Shown: positions 20,969-31,105, counted from the stretch's first letter. The stretch: DNA of 64,000 bases from Muraenolepis orangiensis (GCA_027704905.1 CM051021.1:1130490-1194489); one strand, 5' to 3'. Numbers and translations are program-made. The notes: a model not told the origin generated them from the letters alone.

Positions 20969-21027
20969 CACATTGATGCCTCCGGAGTTCTCCAAGCTGC
21001 ACATTCCCTCCAGTGGAGACAACCCCC
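20969..21027 (-). CDS. adam33: ADAM33-like metalloprotease exon (GLxPxEGMC)
   Basis: A 59-bp exon after acceptor CCCTGACAG. It encodes GLSPLEGMCSLENSGGINV, which aligns without gaps to the GLAP..xMC....SGGV segment just before the catalytic helix in ADAM19 and ADAM33. The exon ends in phase 0 and joins directly to the DHSD start of the active-site exon. The donor reads GTG|GTCCGT, a GT but a poor match to the usual consensus, which may reflect relaxed selection. Confidence 0.82.
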
Positions 21028-21037
21028 CTGTCAGGGA

Positions 21038-21039
<2 letters not shown>

Positions 21040-21072
<33 letters not shown>
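21040..21072. repeat. (CA)n run inside ADAM intron
   Basis: Short CA microsatellite about 13 bp upstream (in gene direction) of the GLSPLEGMC exon. It occupies the position of its branch-point and polypyrimidine region, which reads as GTGTGT on the gene strand. Confidence 0.9.
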
Positions 21073-21167
21073 GAGAGTTGTGTGATTGTTCATGCAGCAG
21101 CCCTGGTCTCAGGAGTTTCTACCCTCTAGTGTCCACTCCAATGTGTGTGTGTGTGTGTGTGTGTGTG

Positions 21168-21211
21168 TTCGTCTCTGAAGGGCTGACTGGAGGACCGTCT
21201 GGATGAAATCA
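21168..21211 (-). CDS. candidate ADAM33-like metalloprotease exon remnant
   Basis: An excellent acceptor (TTAACCTCCCGCTCCCCTGCAG) is followed by frame DFIQTVLQSALQRR, which weakly resembles the T-L-x-x-F-L-x-W-R-R part of the missing exon. It lies in the correct place between 21939 and 21027. The frame runs at once into a GT/CA repeat (21140-21168) and shows no donor, so if real it has been cut by microsatellite growth. Confidence 0.25.
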
Positions 21212-21509
21212 CTGCAGGGGAGCGGGAGGTTAAGCAATCCTATCAAGGCCGCCGCCCACTCCCGGTGATCGTTTACGTTTGCTGGATTGCATGTCATTTC
21301 CAATCATGTTAATCATTTCCACCGTGCTACAGACTCGTGGGGGTGGGTGGTGGGTGGGGGGTTGGGTTGGTCGCCCCCCCCCACAGCATCACTAAGAGAT
21401 AGATCACATCATGGAAACAACCATGGAAACTCACTCACTGCACGACCCACTGTGCAGATATGACCCACTGTATCTAATCAGCCAGCGATCACATTTAGCT
21501 TGGTGTCAC

Positions 21510-21938
21510 GGAGAGAGCTATGGGGAACCAGGACTTACCTTATCCACGTCGGAGACAGATAGGGCTATGGGGAACCAGGAGGCCTTTCCTTATCCACGTA
21601 AGAGACAGAGAGAGCTATGGGGAACCAGGAGGCCTTACCTTATTCACATGAGAGACAGAGAGAGATATAGGGAACCAGGACTTACCTTATCCACGTAAGA
21701 GACAGAGAGAGCTATGGGGAACCAGGACTTACCTTATCCAAGTAAGAGACAGAGAGAGCTATGGGGAACCAGGAGGACCCAGCCTTACCTTATCCACATA
21801 ATAGACATAGAGAGCTATGGGGAACCAGGACTTACCTTATCCACGTAAGAGACAGAGAGAGCTATGGGGAACCAGGACTTACCTTATCCAAGTAAGAGAC
21901 AGAGAGAGCTATGGGGAACCAGGAGGACCCAGACTTAC
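21510..21938 (-). repeat. minisatellite built from an ADAM splice-donor junction
   Basis: Eight units, followed by the true junction at 21938/21939. Each carries TTATCCACGTA-like exon-end sequence and the donor; on the gene strand a unit reads TACGTGGATAAGGTAAGTCC then TGGTTCCCCATAGCTCTC. Unit spacings from the true donor outwards are 56, 47, 47, 56, 47, 47, 50 and 50 bp, so the last two 150-bp groups form a higher-order repeat. Seven of the eight intronic units keep the GT; the unit at about 21584 has lost it (GAAAG). Confidence 0.92.
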
Positions 21939-22010
21939 CTTATCCACGTAATTGGCTATTTCCATTATCCTCAGCTTGGTCTTGTGGTAGTCCTTGTTCT
22001 GCTGCGTGTA
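21939..22010 (-). CDS. adam33: ADAM33-like metalloprotease domain first exon
   Basis: A 72-bp exon, phase 0 at both ends, with acceptor CGTCTCCTCCAG and donor AAG|GTAAGT. It encodes YTQQNKDYHKTKLRIMEIAN then YVDK. In ADAM12/19/33 the corresponding segment near the start of the catalytic domain has the form R/K-x-x-x-T-K-x-R-x-x-E-x-A-N-Y/H-V-D. The terminal 12-14 bases of this exon and its donor are repeated in the adjoining minisatellite. Confidence 0.82.
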
Positions 22011-22235
22011 CTGGAGGAGACGAGAGGAAATTAACCAGCTGTGACTTTGTGAATGAAAATCGTCTTTTTGCTGTTTCGCTCCACTCTGAAGCGAAACATC
22101 AGAAAAAGCGGTATGGATTTGTTCTGATAGCTACCGACCGCGCTAGAAGAGGCGGCCATCATCACGCTGGCTACTGTTTCTTCAAAAGTAACTCACTTCA
22201 GATTTTTCCCCAAGCTGCTGCTAATATTTCTTGAA

Positions 22236-22362
22236 GGATGTACACACACAGTGAAACGTGTTGCTTAAGGGCAACAGTGCCCAGGTGTTTCTGGGGACTT
22301 GAACCGGCGACCTTCCGGTTCCCAAGCCCCAAGTTCCAACAGACTGAGCTGCTGCCTGATTA
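22236..22362 (-). mobile_element. tRNA-derived SINE, copy 3 (partial)
   Basis: Minus-strand head with GCTCAGTCTGTTGGAACTTG, GGAACCGGAAGGTCGCCGGT and TTCAAGTCCCCAGAAACACC. The body and tail are mostly missing. Confidence 0.8.
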
Positions 22363-22950
22363 TCAGGAGCTGTGAAAGGCCTGTCTATTCAATCATCTTT
22401 TCGTGCTGTTTTTTTTATTTTAATTTGTGGATAATAAAACCCAACAAACTAAATCTGCGAGTGTCAGCCCTGGCAGAGCGTCAGAGTCACTGAGGATAAA
22501 GTCAACGGCGTCCAATGAGAACACGACGGTAGACACAACAAGACGACTGTTGGAGTGACTTTAGGGCTGCTGCCGCTCCACGGCAACGATGAGCGGCTCT
22601 TTAACAAACAAACCAAGCGGACCGCTAACTAGACAGCAGCTTGACGGATACGGAACCCCGCCGCTTTATGCGCCATCACGGGAAAACAAATGAGTTAGAA
22701 TAAGTCTCAACACCGGAGTGGTTAGTCAATAAGATAAGAATAAGAATAATAAGAATGCTGGGAGTCTGAGTCAGAAGTGGAATTTAATGAAAGGAATGAA
22801 CTTTAAAATCATGTAAACTGCAGCTCTAAACGAGCTCAGTGTAAAAACACAGTTAGCACATGAGAGAAACACTAATGGCTTAATGTCACTGCCATTCTCC
22901 TCCAGGACTTCTGGCTCTAACTGTGCTGGGTAGAAACAATTATAAATTGA
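22363..22950. other. intron-like, no exon seen
   Basis: Prodomain and linker exons of the ADAM-like gene would be expected between 22010 and 25985, but I find none here. No repeat family recognised. Confidence 0.45.
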
Positions 22951-22954
22951 CCGC

Positions 22955-23076
22955 ACCACACACGCACACACATACACACACGCACATTGACGCACCACAC
23001 ACGCACACACATACACACACGCACACACGCACCACACACGCACACACATACACACACGCACGCATATGCACACACG

Positions 23077-23110
<34 letters not shown>

Positions 23111-23312
23111 CACACACACACATGCAAGCACCAGGCACACACATACACACACACACACGCACATATACACACATGCACACACACACACATTAACACATGC
23201 GCACACACACACACGCATGCACACATGCACGCGCACATGCACAAACACACACACACACACACATAGACACATACACACACATATATACACACACACACAC
23301 ACACACAAACAC
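22955..23312. repeat. complex (CA)n / (CGCACA)n tract
   Basis: CA-rich sequence with CGCACA, CATACA and TGCACA variants. An ACGCACCACACACGCACACA segment recurs near 22953, 22990 and 23027. Confidence 0.95.
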
Positions 23313-23924
23313 CCTGGTGGCGAGTTAGTCACCAGTGAATGGAGGTCCACTTAGTGAGAGCATAATTGACAGACACTACTAGTGTAGTGTCTGTCTGTCA
23401 GTCTTCCTATTACGGGGCTCTGTACATCTGCAGGAGGGCGATTCGTCTGGGCTCGGGTAGTGTCTGTCTGTCTGTTGGATTGCTTGACTCCCCGAGTGAG
23501 GCGATAGAAAGTGGTAAAAAAAACCCTCTTTCACTCATTTTTTGGGTTAGAGAGATATAACATAAAAACGTATAAAAAATGACATTTGGCAAAAGTTATT
23601 TTTTGCGTTTATGATAATGTTTTAATCGTAAGCTGTCGCGTCGTCCGCTGGCGCCAGAACCGGTTGGAAGGTAGATTCTGGTTGGAAATTAAACTTCAGT
23701 CAAACAATTATGTAGAATTTTTGTTTTTTTATAACAGCGACGGGAAGTGCGTCATGACGCACTTCAGTCCAGGTGCCAACACAGCCGTGAAGCTAAAGGA
23801 ACAGGCTTCATTACTATGATGTGTTGATGTGTATGAAACATTCATTATTTTGAAGTGGAAGTACTTATGAAATTTAGCCTTAGACTAGTCATTTTAAATG
23901 TCTGGGTTTATTAGGACTATGCCA
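23313..23924. other. no gene seen
   Basis: Mixed sequence; a GTCTGTCTGTCT motif occurs twice (about 23390 and 23463). No motif-bearing frame or splice-bounded exon recognised. Confidence 0.4.
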
Positions 23925-24845
23925 CATCTTTTTTACTGTTAATAGTCATAGGACCATGTTTTGTTACTGTTCATAGTCATAGGACCATGTCTTGTTACTG
24001 TTCTTAGTCATAGGACTATGTCTTGTTCCTGTTTATCCTGTAACAGTTCATACTCATAGGACTATGTCTTGTTACTGTTCATCTTGTTACTGTTCATAGT
24101 CATAGGACTATGTCTTGTTACTGTTGTTACTGTTCATAGTCATAGGACCATGTCTTGTTACTGTTCATAGTCATAGGACCATGTCTTGTTACTGTTGTTA
24201 CTGTTCATAGTCATAGGACCATGTCTTGTTACTGTTGTTACTGTTCATAGTCATAGGACTATGTCTTGTTACTGTTCATAGTCATTGGACCATGTCTTGT
24301 TACTGTTGTTACTGTTCATAGTCATAGGACCATGTATTGTTACTATTCATAGTCATAGGACCATGTCTTGTTACTATTCATAGTCATAGGACCATGTCTT
24401 GTTACTGTTCATAGTCATAGGACTATGTCTTGTTCCTGTTCATCTTGTTACTGTTCATAGTCATAGGACCATGTCTTGTTACTGTTGTTACTGTTCATAG
24501 TCATCGGACCATGTATTGTTACTATTCATAGTCATAGGACCATGTCTTGTTACTATTCATAGTCATAGGACCATGTCTTGTTACTATTCATAGTCATAGG
24601 ACCATGTCTTGTTACTGTTCATAGTCATAGGACTATGTCTTGTTCCTGTTCATCTTGTTACTGTTCATAGTCATAGGACTATGTCTTCTTACTTTTCATC
24701 TTGTTACTGTTCATAGTCAAAGGACTATGTCTTCTTACTATTCATAGTCATAGGACCATGTCTTGTTACTGTTCATAGTCATAGGACTATGTCTTGTTAC
24801 TGTTCATCTTGTTACTGTTCATAGTCAAAGGACTATGTATTGTTA
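23925..24845. repeat. 31-bp minisatellite, about 25 copies, with hairpin core
   Basis: The basic unit is about 31 bp: CTTGTTACTGTTCATAGTCA followed by TAGGACCATGT. I count 25 copies of the GTCATAGGAC core. Some are lengthened by an extra GTTACTGTT (about 40 bp) or by CCTGTTCATCTTGTTACT (about 47 bp). The variant CATAGTC-ATAG-GACTATG is a perfect 7-bp stem with a 4-base loop. Confidence 0.93.
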
Positions 24846-25270
24846 CTGTAATTTAAATATATTATATATATGTATATAAATATACAATAAATATATAAAT
24901 ATACAAAGTATATAAGTCGTAACATGATTAAAATTTAAATGTGTTTCTGCCTATTACTATGAAACAGGTAAGTACATTATTTTAATACAAATAGTTCCAA
25001 TGGCATCTAAGAGTACAAATGGTAGTAAGCATATGTTTAATTGGTGTTAAAGGGGGTCTTTGGACATTTTTGTTTGGGGAAGCGGACTTCGGCCCCCAGG
25101 AGCTGACAGAAGGCTCCTGTTTTTTCTTAAAGCATGAGCCAAACGTAAGACGTTGAATCCAATCTTACATACACAGGCAAAATGAAGTACAAAGCAATCA
25201 ATAAAACATATAAACCCAAATCGCAAATACAGTCTAAAATGTATAATGTAAGGAAATCATTTCAAACAAT
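24846..25270. other. AT-rich, no gene seen
   Basis: AT-rich sequence with ATATATAAATATA runs. No recognised feature. Confidence 0.45.
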
Positions 25271-25984
25271 AAACCAGGGGTGTCCAAACTGTTTTAATTA
25301 GGGGCCACATTCAGAAATATATGAGGAGTCAGGGGCCAGAAACAGTATTAAAGCAGCAGTGTTCTACCCGGTGCTCAAGTGATCAGTGGTGGTCAGTGAA
25401 GGTACTGCAGGCGGTCCATGAGTAATGAATAATCAATAATGTCTCCTAATGTAGTCGTCTAGCACATTGATTTTCAACCACTGTGCAAACCTGACGAGAG
25501 ATCGTCCTGGTGTGCCAAAATTATCCAATTTAGTCCAAAAAAATATTATTTAGTTATTGCAAATCATTTTCTGTGGTTGTGCATCTGTGCCTGCAATGTA
25601 CTGACTGGCAAAGTAATTAAATACCGTATTTTCCAGACTATAAGTCTCGCTTTTTTTAGCTGTCTGGCTGGTCCTGCGACTTATATATATATATTTTTAT
25701 ATTTATTTATTAAAATTATTGTTTTCCATATATTTTATTTTGTAGGGATGCTCAGATCGATCGACCGCCAATCATTATTGATCGATCGGAGCTCTTAAAA
25801 ATGGCCGATCAGAAGAGCCGATCAGATGACAAAAAATGCAATGTGTGTGGAGCAGAAATGCCGGCAGCACTGCCAAAAGCTTCTGGTAAATAAAGATTTA
25901 TCATATTGGGCTCCTAGATCAATCATTTTATTGTAGGTGGGTATGAACGCTTTTAATAATCTCCACTGAACAAATAAGACGTAC
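25271..25984. other. intron-like with several DNA-transposon termini
   Basis: AGGGGTGTCCAAACTGTTTT (about 25277) is typical of a hAT-type terminus. TACCGTATTTTCCAGACTAT (about 25622), followed by AAGTC and GGCTGGTCCTGCGACTTATA, is a common fish DNA-transposon end. AGGGATGCTCAGATCGATCG (about 25744) resembles another. None has a matching second end that I can place, so they are probably fragments. Confidence 0.45.
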
Positions 25985-26061
25985 CTCACTCCTGAACACA
26001 CGCTCACAGCCACCCAGGAGTCTGGGTGTCCACTCACATCTCCGTGGTAGAAGCAGTGATC
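25985..26061 (-). CDS. adam33: ADAM33-like prodomain exon (CFYHG)
   Basis: A 77-bp exon with donor AG|GTACGT and acceptor CTGTTTCAG. It encodes DHCFYHGDVSGHPDSWVAVS then VCSGVR. The H-C-x-Y-x-G....P-D-S-W-V....C-S-G pattern is a hallmark of ADAM prodomains and is closest to ADAM33. The prodomain keeps these proteases inactive during secretion. A GA microsatellite begins about 8 bp beyond the acceptor and replaces most of the polypyrimidine tract with CTCTCT on the gene strand, which is still pyrimidine-rich. Confidence 0.88.
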
Positions 26062-26064
26062 CTG

Positions 26065-26069
<5 letters not shown>

Positions 26070-26124
<55 letters not shown>
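26070..26124. repeat. (GA)n microsatellite
   Basis: About 27 GA units next to the acceptor of the CFYHG exon. Confidence 0.95.
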
Positions 26125-26126
<2 letters not shown>

Positions 26127-26254
26127 TTAGATAGGAAGGTGGAGAGCAGAATCAATACCGCCTCATATCTCATCTCTTTGAAGGAAAACATTAGCAAGGC
26201 TACAGAAAATGTTAATGCCAGCTAGAGATGGATTGATTCTGCAGGATAGATTTT

Positions 26255-26400
26255 GCATGTGTGTGTGTGTGTGTGTGTGGGGGGGGGGGGGGTCTGCATG
26301 TGTTTGTGTGTGTGGGTCTGCTTGTGTTGCTGTGTATGTGGGTCTGCACTTGTGTGTGTGTGTGTGTGTGGGGGGGTCTGCATGTGTTTGTGTGTGTTGG
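26255..26400. repeat. (GT)n and G-run tract, duplicated
   Basis: GTGTGTG...GGGGGG TCTGCATGTGTTTGTGTGTG appears twice (about 26259 and 26349), so the tract has an internal duplication of about 90 bp. Confidence 0.85.
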
Positions 26401-26412
26401 TGCATTTCAACT

Positions 26413-26505
26413 TTTAGGATTCAAGATGTTTTTGTTTGCCATATGCAACAAGTACAATGGAATGCTTACTCCCCATTCCCTCCTGCAGTATGAATTAACT
26501 ACAAC
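26413..26505 (-). mobile_element. LINE 3' tail fragment, same family as 19205-19760
   Basis: ATTCAAGATG...CATATGCAACAAGTACAATGGAATGCTTACTCCCC is shared with 19213-19285. Confidence 0.7.
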
Positions 26506-26555
26506 AATACTATACAATACGATACTAAACAATATAATACTATACTATACTAAAC

Positions 26556-27081
26556 TGTTGTGATTTCAGCATCACACCACTCTCCTCTCCAGCCACGCTC
26601 CTCTGCCTCCCCCTCTGGTCCACCTGGGGTTACTACACCCAGGAGAACACTCCGTCACAAAGGACCATAGTCACGTCAGCCCACCTGTTCCCTATTCCCA
26701 ATCAAGCTCCCTGTTTAGACTCCGCTCCCCTGTCACTCGTTGCCAGAACCTTCCCGCTGTTACAACCTGAGACTCTCTAGCCGATTCCTCCGTGATTCCC
26801 CATGAAGACTCATTTTGCAATCTCCCGTGTACTTCAGGTTTTTTCCACGTTGGACTATTTTGCTTGTTTGATTCTTTTGTTGGATTTTTTTACTTTGATT
26901 TCTGGATTTCCATTTCACACTCACGGAAGTTGCCTTACACATTGTATTATTACTTCCGTAATTGACACACACATAGTTGATTGTTCACACCTCATATCAG
27001 TCTATTCTTTAGAGCAATATACAATAAAGACGTCTACGGGTTGTTGAACTTCTTTTTGCCTCCGACTCTGTCTGTACTACA
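26556..27081 (+). repeat. LTR of a retrotransposon (gypsy B, 5' LTR)
   Basis: Starts TGTTGTGATTTCAGC and ends CTGTACTACA. It carries a polyadenylation-type AATAAA near 27023 and is followed by a gag-like region. No second matching LTR is in the window. Three tandem copies of ACAAACGGGTAC lie just after it (27078-27115). Confidence 0.65.
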
Positions 27082-28099
27082 AACGGGTACACAAACGGGT
27101 ACACAAACGGGTACAATACAATCCGTGTGTGGCATAACAGAAAGTTCTGGCCACATAGAACCCGGTAGTACAGCAGACAGGTGAGATTGTTCTAAGGACC
27201 TAGTGGCGTTGATCCAGACCACGCAGCAGCAAGGAGTTGTGTTCAAGGAGATGGCTGCTTGGCTAGAGAATGCGTTCAGGCAGGTGAACACTCGTTTGGA
27301 TCAACACAAGTGAGAAGTCCAGATGCTCTCGGCTGCTCGCCCTCGCCCCGCCTCCCCGCCCGCTGTTGATCTCCAGTCTACCCCGTCGTCCCCTTCTACG
27401 GGATAGATCTCTGCTCCGACTGTCCACTCCCCTTTTTTTCACAATTCTGAGTTATCCACCAATTACTGTTTATTTATTGAGGAATTAAAAAAATTCTTTG
27501 ACCACACCTCGGATGGCCAGGATGCTGCCACTCGACTCCACTCCATTTCTCAGAGCTCTCGGTCTGTGCCTGATTACACTGTGGACTTCCGCATCTTGGC
27601 TGCAAAGTGTGGGTGGGATGATAGAGCGCGTATAGACGGGGACTGAGTGAGGCTATTAAGGATGGTATCATGAGGGATTGTTCTTATAGCCTTAAAAATC
27701 TGATGTCAGTTACCCTGTTGATGGACCAACAACTTACGGAGAGGGACCGTGAGTCAGGTCGTCATCCCTATACTGTGTTCCCTGTGGCTCCCCGTAGACC
27801 TCCTCCCTCATCTCCCCCTACTCACCATACCTCTCCCTATAATGTGTTCCCTGTGGCTCCCCGTAGACCTCCTCCCTCACATCCCCAGACCCGAGGAGGA
27901 CCCCCACCTGCTCCCGAGGAGGACCCCCACCTGCTCCCGAGGACCCCTACCTGCTCCCCGAGGAGGACCTCACCTGCTCCCGAGGACCCCTTCCTATCTC
28001 GCGGACCCCTCTCTGCCGAAGACCGACGTCGGGGGCGAGATCCTGAGAACCCGGGGCTCTCAGGCGGTCGTCCGGTTCCTCCCCTCAGGGTGGGTATAC
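27082..28099 (+). pseudogene. gypsy B gag remnant with proline-rich tandem repeats
   Basis: Gag-like text around 27200-27300 (a Gln-rich stretch then MAAWLENAFRQVNTRLD) and 27480-27640 (SRSVPDYTVDFRILAAKCGW), typical of LTR-retrotransposon capsid, broken by stops. A 158-residue open frame (27670-28146) continues with a 71-bp unit present twice (GTGTTCCCTGTGGCTCCCCG near 27775 and 27844). It then carries a roughly 23-bp GAGGAGGACCCCCACCTGCT repeat about four times. Protease, reverse transcriptase and integrase are missing. Confidence 0.65.
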
Positions 28100-28386
28100 T
28101 GTTGTGCCCCCATGCTCGAATCAATCCCAGGTGTTGCCCATCATAATCAGACCGGCTGAGGCTAATGAACACCTGGGATCTACCCTTCTTAAGGCTGCCG
28201 AAGACCGATGTCAGGGCCTGATCATTGCGAACCTTACTGAGAACCATCCTGCCGAAGGCCGACGTCGGGGGCGAGTTCACTGAGAACCTTATGGCTCCCT
28301 CCTACTCGAGAACCTGTATCTCCAGCTCCGACTACGTGGCGTCTCGTCCGTTTTGGTAGAAATCAAAGCTATTCAGGGACGTGACA
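28100..28386 (+). repeat. second, unrelated LTR (3' or solo)
   Basis: Begins TGTTGTGCCCCCATG and ends GGGACGTGACA. It does not match the LTR at 26556-27081, so the block 26556-28386 joins parts of two elements. It contains two copies of GCCGAAGACC/GCCGAAGGCCGA-type sequence that also occur at 28016. Confidence 0.5.
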
Positions 28387-28404
28387 TTTAGAGCAGTCAT
28401 CGAT

Positions 28405-28448
28405 TCATCATCTCTCTGTCTCTCTCTCTCTGTGTCTCTCTCTCTGTG

Positions 28449-28479
<31 letters not shown>

Positions 28480-28548
28480 GTCTCTCTCTCTCTCAGTGTC
28501 TCTCTCTGTGTCTCTCTCTCTGTCTATAGCTGTCTCTCTCTCTGTTTG
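28405..28548. repeat. (CT)n / (CTGT)n microsatellite
   Basis: TCTC runs with TCTGTGTCTC variants. Confidence 0.95.
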
Positions 28549-28859
28549 TGCTCAAACATAGGCAGCCCCAAATACAACCAACCAACCCACTTGGTATTCC
28601 CTCTGAAGTGGCTCGACCAAAACCGTCGGCCCGTCAGTACCGTCCACCAGCCCCCCCCCCCCCCCCCCTCCAGTAAATGTCACCCCATAAAAAAAGGTGC
28701 GAGAGAGGGATCCATTTATGACTTTTTCCGTCCGGACTCCCGGGGACCTGGCGGAGGGCTTGGCCCGGCAGAGCGTGAAATGAGCTAATTTAATTCAGTG
28801 CTCCTTCACAGATCCCCTGAGAAGACACACAGAACTCTTGTGAGACGGACCACTCGGCC
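28549..28859. other. no gene seen
   Basis: Mixed sequence with a C-run at about 28653-28668. No exon or repeat family recognised. Confidence 0.4.
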
Positions 28860-28867
28860 CTCTAAAA

Positions 28868-29218
28868 CAGGGGCTCCTAAACCCTGAAGTGGGGGTAAAG
28901 TGGGGGGGGGGTCGCGAGATGATTTCAGAATCCTCTTGATGTGACCCATGAGGTGTTTTTTTATTTAATTTTTTATAAATGTATTATAATTTGTATTATT
29001 ATTATTGTTAATAATAATGTGTGCATAGCTATTGTTATTATGTAAGTCTGTTTAATATGTAAGGGTGACAAATAAAGGAATTCTGATTCTGACAGATTCA
29101 CGACATGCAGCTGAAAAAAAGCCATTGGACTTCACGATGTTCGCGATCGCGATTACCCCCCCAAACCCCCCCCCTTCGGCCGGTGATAGTGGGGGGGTCG
29201 CCAGTTTGGGAACCCCTG
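28868..29218. mobile_element. hAT-like MITE, intact, with 8-bp target duplication
   Basis: 351 bp. The left end CAGGGGCTCCTAAACC and the right end GGTTTGGGAACCCCTG-like sequence form imperfect terminal inverted repeats. The flanks CTCTAAAA at 28860-28867 and 29219-29226 are a perfect 8-bp duplication, as expected for hAT transposition. No coding capacity. A related, truncated copy lies at 60841-61181. Confidence 0.9.
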
Positions 29219-29226
29219 CTCTAAAA

Positions 29227-29770
29227 GGCCAGAGCGGTCACGGTCTCGGTTCAGACACCATGGACCACGGAGGAGGAGGAGGAAAAGCTTAAGCCTAAAG
29301 AAGGACACAAAGCCCTGAGCAACCAGCTTGAGAGCTCCAGCTGAAGGTGGATGACATCCACAGTCGTAGCTGGACCACTTGAGCTGTTGAAACGATGGAT
29401 AGGAGACAACACACTCAAACACCGGCCTCACTTTAATACCGGGGGATAAGGAGAAGAAAGAGGAAATTTAAAAAGGGATTTGGTTTATGCCCAAGATGAT
29501 TTCAGTACAATTAAAAGTCATTATTTTTAATTTACTATTTAATCTCTCCATTTATTGATGGGAGACCAAACAAAAGCAATTTCCATTTTTTTTGTTGCTC
29601 TTCTGAACGCAGCAACAACATCAACAACCACAACAACATAAAGTATAAAGAAAAGCCTCCAACCAGCAGTAGAAACCCACATCAGATCAGATTCTTGAGG
29701 TCTTAGTTGAATGGCTTATAGGCTCATGTGGGGACTACAGGCACTGATGTGGTCCAGGGGGCTGATGGGT
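29227..29770. other. intron-like, no gene seen
   Basis: Mixed to AT-rich sequence. No recognised exon or repeat family. Confidence 0.4.
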
Positions 29771-29890
29771 GTGTGTGTGTGCGTGTGTGCGTGTGCGTGT
29801 GCGTGTGCGTGTGCGTGTGCGTGTGCGTGTGCGTGTGCGTGTGCGTGTGCGTGTGCGTGTGTGTGTGTGTGCGGGTGTGTGTGCGGTGTG
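29771..29890. repeat. (GTGTGC)n hexanucleotide array
   Basis: About 16 near-perfect GTGTGC units flanked by GT runs. Alternating purine-pyrimidine throughout. Confidence 0.96.
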
Positions 29891-30467
29891 TAGGACAGAG
29901 CAAGGGTATAAGAAGAAAATTGTTTTGATAGCATAGCTCCTATCGTTTTTTCATAATTGGATGTTGACCCATACAGACCCGTGCGTCAAACAGCATGCAG
30001 GCAGGTTGCTCGGTAACATGCCTGCATTATGTAGGCAGCACACACATCCATAGCTGGGTTATATTCCTGCTATTTGGCTACATTATTCATACTCTGTTGG
30101 GCTGGGGGTGATGCAGATCCATACCACCGCCGTAATGGCGATTGCTGTTGAATTAGCGGCGGTCACGCCACCGTTAGCCCTCAGCTTGTGTTGTGAATGT
30201 GATGTGGTGGTTAGTCTGTGGTTCCGCTCCTGACCCCAACCCATCTCCCCAGAGAGGTCACTCTGCTGCTCCATCAGGTGGGCTGGTCCTGGTGAGATGT
30301 ATTTATATATGACTCTTATGTGTGAGTGCACACAGTGCACTGTTCCATTGTGCTTTGGCTTGTGTGCTAATGTGCTAATGTGCTAATGCACGCTAACGCA
30401 ACATTGGCAAACCACTTTAGCATTCACCCCTTTATCTTTCTGTAGCAGAGTGACTGTGGTTTCCTCT
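29891..30467. other. intron-like, no gene seen
   Basis: Mixed sequence. Three copies of GTGCTAAT at about 30364-30388. No exon recognised. Confidence 0.4.
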
Positions 30468-30629
30468 GGCGTGTGTGTGTGTTGGTGTGTGTGTGTTGGT
30501 GTGTGTGTGTTTGGTGTGTGTGTGTGTGCGTGCGTGTAGTGCGTGCGTGTGCTTTTGCGTGTCTGTGTATGTGTGCGCGTGTATGCGTGTGTGTGTGCTG
30601 GTGCGCGCGGGCGTGTGCGTGTCTATCTG

Positions 30630-30664
<35 letters not shown>

Positions 30665-30672
30665 CTATCTGT
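30468..30672. repeat. imperfect (GT)n tract
   Basis: GT-rich with GTTG, GCGT and CTATCTGT variants, followed by a G-rich tract (about 30685-30717). Confidence 0.93.
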
Positions 30673-30877
30673 ATGTGTGCATATGTGGGGGAGAAGGGGG
30701 GGAAAGGGGGGGGGGGAGATGGGTTGACTGGGGAGACGACACACACATTTGACAAAAGACGTGATTAGTCAAGAGGTTGGCAGGCGACGAATAGAAGGTC
30801 AACCATTCAAAGGAGGTGACGACCAGCGCGACCCATTGTAACATACTCTAGCGATGAGTCCACTAGTTGCTAGTTGG

Positions 30878-31105
30878 GTGGCGGCAGGATAGCTCAGCTA
30901 GTCTGTTAGGACTTGGCTTGGGAACCGGAAGGTTGCCCGTTCATGTCCCTGAAACACCTGGGCACACTGCTGAGGTGCCAAGGCACCAGACCCCTGCACT
31001 GCTCTCCGGCTGCTGTATATACAGTACAATAGCTGCCCACTTCTCAATTTCACTGTGTGTGTATGTATGTGACCAATAAAGAGGATTCAATCCTCTAGAT
31101 ATAGA
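30878..31105 (+). mobile_element. tRNA-derived SINE, copy 4
   Basis: GGCGGCAGGATAGCTCAGCT head with box A, GGTTGCCCGTTCATGTCCCT box-B region, body GTGCCAAGGCACCAGACCCC, and tail AATAAAGAGGATTCAATCCT. Confidence 0.87.

Noticed and set aside
24061..24845. Regularly spaced repeats that could suggest a CRISPR array
   Set aside because: The spacing sequence is itself repeated, the context is a fish genome, and no cas genes exist; it is a minisatellite.
17905..31105. tRNA-like box A and box B sequences as possible tRNA genes
   Set aside because: They lie in the heads of a multicopy SINE with a common body and tail; none folds as a full tRNA in my reading.
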